Shown: positions 44,423 to 57,298, counted from the first letter of the stretch. The stretch: DNA of 64,000 bases from Phytophthora quininea (GCA_011947345.1 JAAVTG010000039.1:1-64000); one strand, 5' to 3'. The notes: generated by a model from the sequence alone, not told the origin. A program made the numbers and translations.

Positions 44423-46598
44423 TTAGAGACGTGCCTTGGAGCGAGCAGTTTCCTCGCGAATCGGAACCAGCAGCTCGTGCAAAGCCACCTTGTCCGAACC
44501 GTGGTTCAGCGGGTCGTGCTGAGCAGACTCGTACAAAGCCTCGTACACGTTGCCGTCGTAGCGACCCAGCGTCGAGTTGAGCGTGTGGTCCGAGAAGTTG
44601 AAGCCGTCGACGAGCGTGACGGCGTGTGGGCGGATGAGCGTCAGCAGTTCCTCGATGTTGGCTCGGATGATCGGCATTTCGCTTGGGAAGACACATCCGC
44701 TCTCCATGAACTCTCCAGCGTTGGCTTTCAGTTTCGTTAAACCAAATAGGCGGCACAGCAGTTGGATTACTGGCAAAAGCTTGGGGCTAGAAGACGCTGT
44801 CGCGGCAGCAAAGTTGTTGATGAGGACAGCGAAGGTGTAAGCGTTCGCCACCTTGTAGCACAGCACGGAATTGTTCTGGATGCCGACGGCGACCGAACAT
44901 TCGGAAGAAATCTTGGCCACGAGGTCCCGAAGCAGATAGAGGAAGCGCTGCTGGTAGACGTCAATGTACGTCCCCAATTCCAGCCATTGGTCTTTGCCGC
45001 GTGGCGTAGCTTGCGTCGGCTTCCCGATGTTGGCAATGAACTTCATCTCGTCAGGAAGACTCGCACCGGAGCGGAACTGCTCGTGCAATTTCAACAGCGC
45101 ACGGGCGGTTTGTTGACTCAAAACAAAGTTTTCACCCTCAGCCGTCACAGTTTGGAGGATATCCCCGAGGAGAATCGGCAAGCCTACAATGTGTACATCG
45201 CGTTTAGGACCGAAGCACACCAGCACTGAGTTTCTGAAACACCGTACCGCTTGATAAGAGGAATCCGTGGCCACCGCAAGCCTGCACAGACAACGATGAA
45301 TAAATACGCTGCCATAGAATCGGATATATGTTTTCGACTTACTCGACGGCATGTTTCGATGCCGTTGCATGCCAAATCCGAAGTGAGCACCTTGAGCCCA
45401 CAGCTCATCGCATGCCCAACCAGAAGCTTGCTCACGTCACCACGCTTGATTTGGTCAGCTAGTGCTGCGGAAAAAGTGTCCACTTGGTTTCCTGCTCAAC
45501 AAAACATCATCAAAGCTGAGATCAACAATGGAAACCAAAATGAATACTTACCGGTGAGGACGATTGCGTAGGCCGCAGCAAGCAGCGGGAACAATCGGTA
45601 CTGCTGCGTTTGATAGTCCAGCACACTCAGCTCGTCTTGGGATTTGGGATCGTTGGCATCATAGCCTTGCTTGCGTACTGCTGAGTAGCGGATCGAGATG
45701 GTACACGCTTTCCCAGCGCCAAACCGCAAGATCGAACGTACGTCATGCGGGTCTGCAGCATCGTGAAGTACAACACCTCTTGAGGAACACCTTTCGTCTT
45801 GGTACTTGCCCTCTCTAGTCACCATGGACACCCGCATGCCCATATTGACACGAGGGATGCGAACGCGGTCGAACCTGCAGTACCCGTTGTCCACATTGTT
45901 GAACCCGATCTTCGGTCCAATGTCGCCCAGACTCACGCCACGCATCGGATCGTGCGTCTCCAAGTCGCGCAGCTGCACCATGAAGTTGTGCACGCCGTAG
46001 TCCTTCCCTCCCAGCAGCAGACGAGCATACACCACGCCGAAGTTGGCCGTGCGAGCCAACGCACCTGGCCACCACTTCATCGACGTCAACGTCGGCGAGT
46101 GGATCTCGAACTCGTCGGTGGACGGGATGTACGTGGCGGTGGTCTCGAGGCCGCGTACATTAGACCCGTGGCCCAGCTCGGTCTGAGCATAGCACCCAAC
46201 CATGCGCCATTGCTTAGCCATGTCCATCCACTTGTGCTGCTGCTCGTCCGTGAACAGCAGCCCCAAGTTCTTGAAAAACATACCAGTGTGGAGTGCCGTT
46301 GATGACGGACAGCTCGTGAAGGTTTGCAGTACGACATGCAGCAACGCCGTGTCTTCTTCGCTGAGATTGTTGCGGTGGGCGATGATCTCCGCTCTCCCAG
46401 CCATCTGAGTAGCCCGCTTGTATTGTTCCCTCGAGGGAGGTAGTTCATGGTCTCATGGTCGAAAAGAGGGTCTTGTACTAGCAACTGCTCCAAGTACTCC
46501 AGCTTCTCGACGTTAGCCTTGCTCTGGTGCAGCACGTACGCCAGTTCGCGGGCAGACACTTGGCTCCTGCGGCGTTCCGACTCCAGCGGCGACGACAT
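44423..46598 (-). CDS. Peroxisomal acyl-CoA oxidase, copy A
   Basis: First step of peroxisomal beta-oxidation, making trans-2-enoyl-CoA and H2O2 with FAD. Start 46598 (MSSPLESERRRSQ). The acyl-CoA oxidase signature CYAQTELGHGSN (near 46165) and FAD-site MKWWPGALARTANFG are present, and ACGGHGFLLSSG follows an intron (near 45270-45350). The C-terminus is ARL, a peroxisomal PTS1-type signal. Introns lie near 45490-45550, 45285-45350 and possibly further. A frame break near 46435 lies after NYLPRG. Head-to-tail with copy B downstream of it (267 bp apart). Confidence 0.87.
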
Positions 46599-46865
46599 GT
46601 CCACCCTCGGTATCTTTCTCACTCGATGAATTCTGGAATGAGCTTCTACGTGCAAAGCGAGGCTTGTTGAGTCGACACCATGCCGTTGAAGTTACATGCA
46701 CCGCAGTCTACAACGTGCATGGCAGTCGACAACGTGAAAGATACTTTAGGTTTGCAGGTGGTGAAGGCGAATGGGATACTCAAAACTTTTGTTTCTTCTT
46801 CAAACCAAACATGAAAAGCTAAACGAGCTAAGACCTCGTCATGACATGATGATGCATCGAGTAGC

Positions 46866-49240
46866 TCACAGACGCGCTTTGGAGCGAGCAATTTCCTCGC
46901 GAATCGGAACCAGCAGCTCGTGCAAAGCCACCTTGTCCGAGCCGTGGTTCAGCGGGTCGTGCTGAGCAGACTCGTACAAAGCCTCGTACACGTTGCCGTC
47001 GTAGCGACCCAGCGTCGAGTTGAGCATGTGGTCCGAGAAGTTGAAGCCGTCGACGAGCGTGACGGCGTGTGGGCGGACGAGCGTCAGCAGTTCCTCGATG
47101 TTGGCTCGGATGATCGGCATTTCGCTTGGGAAGACACATCCGCTCTCCATGAACTCCCCAGCGGTAGCCTCCAGCTGTGTCAATGCGAACAAGTGACACA
47201 GCAAGCGGAGAACGTTGAGCACTGCCGGCGATGACAAGAATTCCGACGTGAGCGTTGCTGGAGCTTGAACGGCCTCAGCGAACGTCTTGACGAGCATCAG
47301 AGCAGCATACGAGTTGGTGAGACTCAACGTGTCCATCGAGTTGTTCTGCAGCCCAGCAGTAACCGAAGACGCAGCGCTGATCTTTTGACGAAGGAGCGAA
47401 GTTGGTACAGAAAGCGCTGTTCAAACACGGCAACGTAGTTGTGCGGTTCGAGCCATTGCTGTTTGGAGCGCGGAGTGAAGGTGGGCTGCTTGTCGACGTT
47501 GGCGAGGAAAGCCATCGGTTCAGGCACCTTGCCCGTCTTCTTCGCAGCAGTCAGAATCTTCAGCAGAGCGCGAGCAGTCTATCAGATCAACGCAGACATG
47601 TTAATACGTAATGAAGCACTTGTCGAATCCAGGAAATTGATTGCACGAACCTGGATCGAGAGAACCAAGTTATCACCTTCAGTGGTGACGGTTTGGACGG
47701 CATCGCCCAAAAGAATCTGTAATAGCAAGCATACAGCGTTAGATATCTACCAACTGCATGCGCTGGGTGGGTGGAAGGATGTAACACACAGGTAATCCTG
47801 CAGGAAAACAATCACACGAACTTCAGTGAGCATGACGATTTCACATCTACGAACGGCGTATTAAGCTTACCACTTGAAAGCAAGTATCCGTGGCCGCCAC
47901 AAGCCTAGAAGAAATGTTAGCGTCAGCTTCTCCACAACGTTTAATGCCATGGATAGCGGTAACTTACCCGGCGAGCCGTCTCAATCCCAGCAGTTGCCAG
48001 ATCCGTGCAAAACACTTTCAGTCCGCAGCTCATAACGTGCCCCACCGTGAGCAGGCTCACATCTCCACGCTTTGTTTGCTCCGACAAGGCAGCAGCAAAG
48101 TCATCCACGCGGTTTCCTACAAAACCACAGCAATATATGTTAATAACAACATCCTTCAATGCAATAAGACGTAGCTGTCGAAGAATCTGACCTGTCAAAA
48201 CCATGGCGTATGCAGCCGCAAGGAGCGGCAACAACCGGTACTGCTGAGTCTGGTAGTCCAGCACACTCAGCTCCTCCTTGGCCTTCGGGTTGTTCGCATC
48301 ATATCCTTGCTGGCGAACAGCCGAGTAGCGGATTGAGATCACACAACTCTTTGCCAGATTGATACCAGCCGAACGGATAAACACCATGCGTGTTTGTAGC
48401 ATGGTGAAATACAGCACTTCCTGCGGGACGCCGGAGTTCTTCTGGTACTTTCCATCACGAGTCACAGTGGCGAACCGCATGCCCATATTGACACGAGGAA
48501 TGCGAACGCGATCGAACCTGCAGTACCCGTTGTCCACATTGTTGAACCCGATCTTCGGTCCAATGTCGCCCAGACTCACGCCACGCATCGGATCGTGCGT
48601 CTCCAAGTCGCGCAACTGCACCATGAAGTTGTGCACGCCGTAGTCCTTCCCTCCCAGCAGCAGACGAGCATACACCACGCCGAAGTTGGCCGTGCGAGCC
48701 AACGCACCTGGCCACCACTTCATCGACGTCAACGTCGGCGAGTGGATCTCGAACTCGTCGGTGGACGGGATGTACGTGGCGGTGGTCTCGAGGCCGCGTA
48801 CATTAGACCCGTGACCCAGCTCGGTCTGAGCATAGCACCCAACCATGCGCCATTGCTTAGCCATGTCCATCCACTTGTGCTGCTGCTCGTCCGTGAACAG
48901 CAGCCCCAAGTTCTTGATGAACATGAGCGTGTGCAGCGTCGTGGACGCCGAGCAGCTCGTGATGCCTTGGAAGATGAGGCGCAGCTGCTCCGTGTCGTCC
49001 TCGCTGAGGTTGTTTCGCCGTGCCAGGATCTCCACTCTGGCCGACATCTGCATGGCGCGCTTGTACTGCTCCCCGAGTCAAATAGTTCATCTTGGCATGG
49101 TTGAAAGTGGGGTCTTGGACCAGCAGCTGCTCGAGACGCTCGATCTTCTCGACGGCGCTCTTGCTCTTGTGCAGTACGTAGGAGAGCTCTCTGGCGGGCA
49201 CGGGGCTGCCGTCGCGTTCGGCTTGCAGGTGAGAGGACAT
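46866..49240 (-). CDS. Peroxisomal acyl-CoA oxidase, copy B
   Basis: Tandem paralogue of copy A: same start type (MSSHLQAERDGSPV, 49240), same active-site block YAQTELGHGSNVRGLETT, same ARL PTS1 end. A frame break near 49077 is best explained by one extra G in CGGGG. More introns than copy A (about 47812-47905 and 47915-47965, 48120-48190, 47590-47715). Stretches 48512-48917 and 46882-47155 are near-identical to copy A at DNA level, while the middle has diverged. Substrate chain-length preference cannot be read from sequence. Confidence 0.87.
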
Positions 49241-49467
49241 GGCGGTGCTTGACAGAGCGGGCCAATTCGGAAGTGCCGCTGATCTTCACGTGACCGGGGC
49301 AGATGTTGACAAGACATGTGACAGAGACATGGAGTCGCCCCACCGGGACGACGAGATTACACGTTGAAGGCAACTTGTTGACACGACAGCGGGCAAGGAT
49401 GGCAAAAAGGATGGTCTAATAGTTGTCAATGAACGACTGGTCTGTCTAACTACAAGCACAACACAAC

Positions 49468-51238
49468 TCAGTTGAATTCCAGCAATTCTTGGGCGTCCAC
49501 AGTTCGTTCACGCAGCTTCTTGGACGACTTCTTAGAGAAGTATGTTGAGCGCGGATAGACGGGAAAGTTGTAGTCTCCGTCCGAGAAATCGCTTGCAGTG
49601 CATTTGGCACCACACCCGTTTACCATGGTGATCGAGACTGTCGACTCGCCGAGAGTGTCGTGGCCAGCTAACTGTGGGAGATAATGCGGCAAAGTCTGCT
49701 GTGAGGCCAAAACTTGCCGCGATACTGGCTCGAACCATAGCAATCCCAACGCCTGCTGGGAACCCTGACGATGAAGCAGTAGAATCGCCGTAGCTGGTTT
49801 TCTTCTTGCTTCCACCTCCGCTCGTCGGCTTTGGGAGGTGCTTCCCACCTTTCTTGCGACTTTTGCGACGGCTACTCATGGTGTTCATGCCCCCATCGTC
49901 GTCCTTGGGTGCTGCGGGTTCATTTGTTTGCCACAGCGAACTGACAGAGGCAGCAGGCATATCTTCACCAGAGTCGGTCATCTTCCAGAGGCTGCTACTG
50001 CTTGTGGTGTGACTACTTCCTCCCCTCTCTTCCTTTCGACTTCTCCTACTGCCTGACCGCCGTTTTTCCTTCGTCGGTGCCGGGTTCTTCTCTTCGGCCT
50101 TTGTTATTCCTCGGCTAGACATCCAACATTTACTCCGCGCGGTTTCATAAGCTTCTGTCGGCCACCGCATGGATCCAGGAGCTACTTCGTCATCCGTGCC
50201 AAGAGGTCCCGTTGGTTGTTGCTTTTCGCTAAGACCGAGTGGCAAAGGCTTTAGTTCTGGAGGCACGTGCGATCCAGTGGCGCTAGAATACGGCTCGATA
50301 GTAGCAGCATAAGAGAGCCCTTCGAAGTACGGATGCTTCAAGCACTCTTCACTGGAGAATCGGTCCTCAGGGCAAAGCTGGATCGTACCTTCCAAGAAAC
50401 TTATAGCTTTCTTGGACACCCGACCACAATATCGTCTGTACAACGTCTCGGGAACTTTCACATCAGGAATTTTTAACCCCGAGAAGCGTGGGTTTGATGC
50501 AAACAACTCCATGTGCCGTTTTTGAAGGGGACCTAGCATTTTCTGGATCAGATATAGCTGATCAATTTCGCTTTCCCCAGGAAACATTGGCTGTCCTTCA
50601 ATGAGCTCGCCCATAATGCATCCGATCGCCCAAATGTCCACAGACTTCGAGTACTTGGTATCACCAAGAAGCAGCTCTGGCGCACGGTACCACCGCGTAG
50701 CAACATATTCAGTCAAGTCGCAAGGGTTCCCGTTACCAGTGATTGACCGCGCAAATCCGAAATCACACAAACGCAGCGAGTGTTCTCCATTTGATGTGTT
50801 CACTAGAAGGTTTTCAGGCTTGATGTCACGGTGTATGACGTTGTTGGTATGGCAATAATGGATTGCACAACACAGCTGAAAGATATAGGACCGCACGAGC
50901 TCACTGTCGATGCCGTTGGGCTTCTCCTCCAACACTTCTAGTAGATTCTTCTCGACGTATTCAAACACAAGGTACAGCCGACCTTTTCGTCGAAAAGCCT
51001 CTTTGAGCGCAACGATGTTGCCGTGCTTCAGGAATCGTAGCATTTTGACCTCACGTAAGGTTGTCTTGCGGACTATGGGGTCATCGTCCTCATTCTCCTT
51101 GAACTTCTTGATCGCCACCGTCTCGTTAGTCTCTTTGTTGAGGCATTTGAGCACCACCCCGTAAGCGCCTTCTCCGATTACCCCAAGCACTTCGTACTTG
51201 TTCATCGTCGCGCTTTCGTCAACGACGACTTGATCCAA
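49468..51238 (-). CDS. CDKL-family (CMGC) protein kinase
   Basis: The kinase domain occupies residues about 12-310: [42 protein letters not shown], the TEY activation motif in [18 protein letters not shown], and [15 protein letters not shown]. This is the CDKL1-5 class; several members act on cilia/flagella length, and zoospores are flagellated. The start is 51238 or 51205 ([10 protein letters not shown]). The C-terminal tail is Ser/Lys/Arg-rich and crosses a frame break near 49790, ending at 49468 ([16 protein letters not shown]). The catalytic Asp and Lys are all present. Confidence 0.88.
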
Positions 51239-51473
51239 ACACAGAGCACTGCAAGTTCCGATCCATAGCCTTGGCTGTCACGAGGCAACGCTTTTAGAAC
51301 ACCGACGCCAATAAAGTCCGTCAAAAATAACGTGCTGGCCGATCAGATTGACTCCACTTCAACACCATGCACGTTTCAAGTGATGTCCTGGCGCCAAGCT
51401 TAGCTTGTCGCTCTTATTTCGTCGCTGTCTGGATACCCAAGCTATCGTTGGATCATTGGGAGCCGTCAAAACG

Positions 51474-53024
51474 TTAATGTCCACCACCGTAGAAAATTCT
51501 CACTGTGCGAAGCGAACGCGCTTTGTGGGCGTTCTGAATCCGATAAATCGTCTTCTTTGACTCCTGTTCCCGTTGGAGCGAGGCGTTGACGATCTGTTTA
51601 ACGAACGCCCACATCGATGCGTATGGATCAGACGGCGATGATGGCGGAGCTACGTTCCTGCTTCTCTCATTGTGGCGCTCCACAACACGAGAGAGCCGTT
51701 GGATGGTCGCGAGAGCTTGAGGCTTGGACTGAATCCCACCAACACAAGTATCAACGTGGTGACCATCCTCTAACTCGGTCGCGAAAGACAAGTTGTATTC
51801 AGGAGTCCCAATCACGGGGTGCGGCTTCACAGTAATCCGCATGCGAGGCGCTGCCTGTTGCCCTTCCCGGTTTTGATCTTCAGCGTCTGCCTTCGACTCT
51901 TGTCCAGTGTCTTCGTCAGCTGGGCTGGACGACTCGGCAGTACGAGAGAGTGACTCATTCGAGGAAATCACAATAGCTTTACGGATCCAGCTGGTAACTT
52001 CATCGCTATTAGGTGCCACGTCGAATGCTGCAGACTGTACAGAGGTGAACTCTTTCAGAACCAAAGCTGCCAGTTTGTTCACCATATCGTCTGACGTGCA
52101 CGGATTTTGTTGCTGAAAAAGACGCCAGTTGAAACCAGTGAGCAATTCTCGGGTGAATGCTGCTACACTTTCCTCTGACGGTGGACACAGCGCCTTCTTA
52201 TTCACCGCAACATCTTCAACCAGTTGCATCATGTATTCTTCAACGATAATGCTGGCCGCAATCGCTGCAGAATCCTCAAAGGTTCCGATAAGTTCTCCAA
52301 CATGAGATGCCTTAAGACTTGCCAAATACACCATGAAATCCACTAAATCCTGCAAGGTAGGAGTACACGAACAGCGTTAAATCAAAATATTATGCTCAAA
52401 ACGTCGCAATTGAAAGCACAGTGACCACGTACATCTGGCGGCATATTTGCAGTTCGATCTGCGTGATAACAGCATATCACAGCATCAAAATGAGCTCATA
52501 CAGCGCATGCGTAGAAAATAAACAAACAAACGTACCGAGTTCATACGTAAGATTGTCAAGACCACGACTGACCTCTTGCTGCACCGCAGAACTTTGATTC
52601 TGTGAAACCAAGCAACATTTTAGTCCTATCCGCAATGTGTGGCCACTGAAATACACGTACGGCAGCTTCACGCATTGTACGCATGCGTTCATTCCGTGGT
52701 TCGATAGTCTCCAGCAGAGAATTTCCTTCAGACCGAAACAAAGGGTGGTATGGAGGTGGGTTTTGAAAACCCAATAAACTCCGAGCCATTGACCCCGGCA
52801 ACTCCTCTCTTGCTGTAGGTGTCCTCGTGTCTTCATCAAACGCTTCAAATTCTCCATCATCAAAATCGCTTTCAACGCCTTCGTCACCAAGACGAACTGC
52901 AATCTTCTTGCGGAACGCGTTGTCGCGTGACGGCAGACCCCTGCTCTTTTCACGCGACGCAGTCGTTCTCTCTTGTCCAAGACATCTTCCCGCCGATCCA
53001 ATCTTCCAGTGCTTCTATGTTCAT
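51474..53024 (-). CDS. Unrecognised protein, helical C-terminus
   Basis: The ATG at 53024 gives MNIEALEDWIGGKMSWTREN. A conserved-looking block follows (AVRLGDEGVESDFDDGEFEA, then PGSMARSLLGFQNPPPYHPL, MRTMREAAVRVFQWPH), then an intron (about 52356-52540) and a roughly 290-residue helical part (LVDFMVYLASLKASHVGELI, AASIIVEEYMMQLVEDVAV, FTRELLTGFNWRLF). The C-terminus is basic. Breaks lie near 52950 and 52580. I know no family with this pattern; helical bundle and acidic linker hint at a nuclear complex subunit, but that is a guess. The exact splice donor is not resolved. Confidence 0.45.
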
Positions 53025-53144
53025 CCGAAAGCTGCAAGCAGCTACACCGATTCTTATCCTCCTCCTCTGTCAGCTCAATCTCTGGATGCCGTCGTAGCCA
53101 CAGCAATTTCTGATGCTGTGTACAACGACAATGCCCATCTCCTT

Positions 53145-53795
53145 CTACTCGTCTGCATCCATGACACAGTCGACATCGATCCGCAGGATTCGGCAGTGGA
53201 CAGCTGCACGCCCGAGACTCGAGACACAGCGCCCGTCGGCGGCGCGGAGACATCCACACACACAATGTCGTTCAACACAGCGTCCGCATGCCGCGCAACC
53301 TTCCTTTCTGGTGCATCCACAGTGTTTCTTCTTCTTCTCACTGGTACGCCGTCTAGATACAGCCAAAGCAGCGTCTACTACAGCAGCAGCTTCGGCATCT
53401 CCCTTGACCCCAGCGTCCAGTCGATACAGTCGCAACTGAGGCCAGTCCTTGAGCAATCTCCACCCTGTGAGGTACTGGAAGCGGTGGCCTGTGGTCTTCC
53501 TGAACAGCGTCGTGGCATCGTCCACCAATTCGTCCTCCTGGACGTTTCCTTCCAGCTCGTCCGCCAGATGTGACACGCAGTCGGCGAAGTGGCCGCAGTG
53601 GCGACTGAGCAACATCCAGCGACTGCGGAGTCCTCCGATCGTGCGCGGCGGCTGCGACTGCTCGCTGTATAGCGACTCGAACACGGTGTGCCAGAACTTA
53701 TAGTCGCTCTGTTCACGTAGCGGGTCCGTGAAGAGCGTCAGGCATGCGCGCAGTAGCGCAACGTCTTCCTCGTCGGTCCATGACGGCTTGGGCAT
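53145..53795 (-). CDS. SANT-like protein with Cys-rich tail
   Basis: The N-terminus resembles the gene at 5107: PSWTDEEDVALLRACLTLF, conserved FW in YKFWHTVFESLY, RTIGGLRSRWMLLSRH and YLTGWRLLKDWPQLRLY. The tail has dense Cys motifs (HCGCTRKEGCAACGRC, CVCGC). In the next frame, about 53230-53060, this continues as RCRLCHGCRRVEGDGHCRC, so one missing base near 53230 probably truncates it here. The true C-terminus would then extend into the region where the next gene begins. It is probably a DNA- or zinc-binding regulator. Confidence 0.6.
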   Translation of the reverse strand: MPKPSWTDEEDVALLRACLTLFTDPLREQSDYKFWHTVFESLYSEQSQPPRTIGGLRSRWMLLSRHCGHFADCVSHLADELEGNVQEDELVDDATTLFRKTTGHRFQYLTGWRLLKDWPQLRLYRLDAGVKGDAEAAAVVDAALAVSRRRTSEKKKKHCGCTRKEGCAACGRCVERHCVCGCLRAADGRCVSSLGRAAVHCRILRIDVDCVMDADE

Positions 53796-53946
53796 GACAG
53801 TCCTAATGTATTGGCCGACAATGATGTATACATATGCTTCAAAATTATCCGGGATTATACACTTTCACTTGGTAATTATAAACATGGAATTTTTATCCGG
53901 TTATTGGAGAAGGTTTAGCGTATACTCGCTTATTATTGATCTCGCA

Positions 53947-54433
53947 ATGGAGAACGTCAAGCGCGGCAAGCTCAAGCTCAAGAACGGCAGCAAGCTCAAG
54001 GTGGCGTCGACACATAAGCACAAGAAGAGCAAGAAGAAGTCCAAGCGTCGCGAGACGGAAGAGCGCGACGAGCACAAGAGTGAGCAAGCGGAGCTGGAGG
54101 TGGAGCAGGACGACCTCACGCCAGCGCAGCGCAGACATGCCGAGCACCAGAAGAAGCGAGTGCGTGGACAACGCAGTAGATTGTAGTAATCACTGGTTTC
54201 TGACTAGGATTTATGTTGACTGAGTGTAGGAGCAGGAGGAGATCGAGAAGGAGGCGTCCAAGACGTACAGAGAGCGCATCGAGGACCTCAATCAACACCT
54301 GGGCAGTCTGACCGAGCACCACGACGTCCCTCGCGTACGTTGTGCTCGTAGCTATCTGCTGTTATTACAATTGATGTGTAATGCTGTGAAATACGTGCTC
54401 TTGATACAGGTGTCTGCTGCTGGCAACGGCTAA
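53947..54433 (+). CDS. FAM32A-like nuclear protein
   Basis: 113 residues in three exons: 53947-54159, 54230-54334, 54410-54433. Features of FAM32A: Lys-rich N-terminus (RGKLKLKNGSKLK, HKKSKKKSKR), then DDLTPAQRRHAEHQKKR, EIEKEASKTYRERIEDLNQH, and the C-terminal EHHDVPRVS block. Human FAM32A is 112 residues and sits in the late spliceosome next to the 5' exon. All splice joints are canonical and the frame is unbroken. Confidence 0.85.
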
Positions 54434-54554
54434 ATTGCTCAAGAAGGAACGCAGGGCACACGCACCTTGTTAAACAAAACGCCATACTCAATTTATACGT
54501 TTCTCGTACTACTCACAGTAGTCTACTGGGGCTCTACGCGCCTCGCCAGTTCGT

Positions 54555-57298
54555 TTAATTGTCGTCATCGTCGTCGCGTGCTGGAAGCTCGTCGTACGCG
54601 ATGCACTTCTCGTTTGTTGACCAGTTTCGCTGCCGTGGGTCACCGCAAGAGAAATAGAGTTCGCACAGGTGTGTACTCGTACTATGGCAGCTCATTGGCG
54701 ACGAATGTTTGCAGCGTATCTCTTGGACTAAGCCACCAAGTTCATCAACTTGCGGGACGATATCTCTTCGTGGCTTCATCGTTAGCACGTAGTCTCTTAC
54801 ATCTTGTGATGAGATGTCGAAGCGCCCCAACGAGTACAGCAAACCTGGTCCCGAAAATGACACTGCGCTAGTCTTCGTCTTGGCACCAATCATAGCAGCG
54901 ATCGCCCCTCCGAGACTGTGCCCAGTGATGACAAGGTTGTTCCCCACGCGAGCCCGGGTATCGACGGCGTGGTTTAGCAGGTCGGTGTAGACGGGTGCTG
55001 GCATGATGGCCGAGATAAGGTTCATCGAAAGCATTTTCACTACAAACGCTCGAGGTAATTGCTTCAGAAATGGCACGAATATGTTCGCAGCCTGCATGAT
55101 GCAGATGCCAAACCAGAAGTGCATGTCCTCCAATGTATCAGTGGCTGAAGCTGTTCCACGAACACTGATGACCGTCATATTCACAGAGGAAAAGTAAATT
55201 TCCATCCAGTTTTGCCCGTCCGTGCTCTGATTGTTGCGCGCTACGTACTCCCAGTCTTCGAGCTCTGTTCCATTGAATCGATTCTCCATTGAAGACTTTT
55301 GGATCTCGGTGGTACTGCCGTAGACAGCGTCGGCTATCAAGGCTAAATCCAAGACCGACAATCCTTGGTAGCTTACACTGCAGGCAGCGTATTCCGAGGT
55401 GTCGTCAAACGTAATGACCTTGCCGTTAATGGTAACAGAGGCCGATATACCATGCGTAGTCTTCAGTTCACTGGAAATCAAAGCAGTCGAGTTGTCGAAC
55501 GTGCCAAGCTTGAAGGAGCCACCCGTGACGAAGGTGCCGATGATAAAAGAAGACGAGAAGAAGATGAGTGACACCACCACAAATGCCGAAATGAACTTCC
55601 TGAATGCACGACCAAAGACCTGAGGGAATCGCTTCTGGATGACAGAACTGAGGGCAATCAGACAAACACCCATGACAGGCCAACCGATAAAGAACGTCTG
55701 CAGCGACAACAGAGCAGACCCAATCACCATCACCAACAATATTACAGCACGCACATTGAGTGAAAGACGATGCCACGGGTTTCGAGAGTGCACCCAAACT
55801 CGGAAATCGCGCATTTGCTGCAAGCGGGACAAATAGACGGATGTTGCGTTGGGACGACCTGTACCTGAGCCAGCTTCGGCGTCACCGTTTTCAGTAACAA
55901 TAGCTTGGCCATTATCTCCAGCTGCGGCAATTGGAATCGCAACCTCATCAGCTTTCTTGGCTCCCTCCTTTTGTCTTTTGCGGCTCGATTGCAGCAGCTG
56001 CACCAGCGCGTTGGATGTAACAAGACCCCACATGGTGGAAGAAACGAAAACCTACATCAAGAAGCCACAGATGCTCGGCGCGCTTCTTTTGTTCGAGAGC
56101 GGTCACGGCACGACGCATAGTGCGCCGTCTTCGTCGGTAGTTGCTCACAATGACGCGCATTTTCCCGTTCCGACTACTCCAGAAATGCGCCACCATCCAA
56201 AGGATCAAATAGATGCCGACAATCCAGAAACCCATTTGCACGTACGCCAAAAACGCGTCAGACACCGACCACGACGCCAAGAACTTGATCATCATTGAAG
56301 CCGCTGTTGCGATCTCGAACAGCACGGGACAAATAATATCCACAGCAACAAAAGTGGATAGATCGATCGACGGTCCTTCGTCTTGCACTTTCTTCATCAT
56401 CAGCGTCGTTTTGACCGCAGCCTTCGCTTGCATCCAGCGGCTTTTTGCAGTCTTCTTTGGCTGTTCCTCGACAGCGGCGAGTCTTCCGCGTCTTGGCTCC
56501 GCTGCTTCGGTGGCTGCCTGAGCCTGCTCGGCAGCAGCCTCCTTTCGTTCCCAGGCTTCATCTTCTTCTTCCTTGTCATCATCCAAGAACGGATCGTTCT
56601 TCGCCGTCAACAACAAGGATCCGCGCTGGTGCAGTTTACCGGTACGGCTCCTCCGAGATTCGTCGTCTCCATTCTCCTCGGTAGCCTCTGGTGCGTGGTC
56701 ATCCGACGACTCCGGCTCCTTCAGCTCCGTTCGATGGCGTAAGTAGTGGATCACCACTGCCAACGCCAGCCGGAAGTTTGGCAGTGAGCCGTCCGACTTG
56801 TTGAGCGCGTCAACAAACAGCCGTGATGCCTCTTCAAAGATGTAGGACAAGAAAAACAGCACGATAGGCAGCAGCACCAGCGATATCACTGCTCTCACTG
56901 TGTAGTACTCGTCGTACTTGGCGCTTGGCAGAAAGATGGCAAAGAAAATTCCATCAGCAGCGTGAAGGAGAACATGAGCAGCACCATGACCACGAGGAAC
57001 GACAGGTAGCCGAAGCGCACTTGGCACAGCGTGCGGTAGAATCTCCACGTGCCGTGGGAGCTCTGATACGCGCGTAGTTCCTCTTCTCGACCTTCGGCAG
57101 TGGCTAATACGCGGTCTTTCTGCTTGTAAGCGTCCTTGAGGCGGCCCGAGTAGCCGACCGCAGCGTCGCGCAGCAGCGTGTTCGCGCGCGCGGGCTCTCG
57201 TTGGCATCGTATGCGGCGCTCATGTTCTCCACCTCCACGGACGACGTGCGGCCCAGGCACGAGGCTTCCAGAATGGGCACGTCGCGCCGCGAGGTCAT
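54555..57298 (-). CDS. Membrane-anchored class 3 lipase
   Basis: Start 57298 (MTSRRDVPILEASCLG). At least seven hydrophobic segments (near 57020, 56880, 56830, 56280, 56220, 55720 and 55560) precede a C-terminal alpha/beta-hydrolase: VISVRGTASATDTLEDM, nucleophile elbow VITGHSLGGAIAAMIG, Asp in KPRRDIVPQVDELGG, His in THLCELYF. These are the class 3 (DAGL/Rhizopus-type) lipase motifs; in animals, membrane-tethered versions cut diacylglycerol. A long acidic/basic linker (about 56420-56700) separates the membrane halves. Breaks lie near 57190, 56945 and 56035. The C-terminus is Asp-rich (RDDDDDN). Confidence 0.8.
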
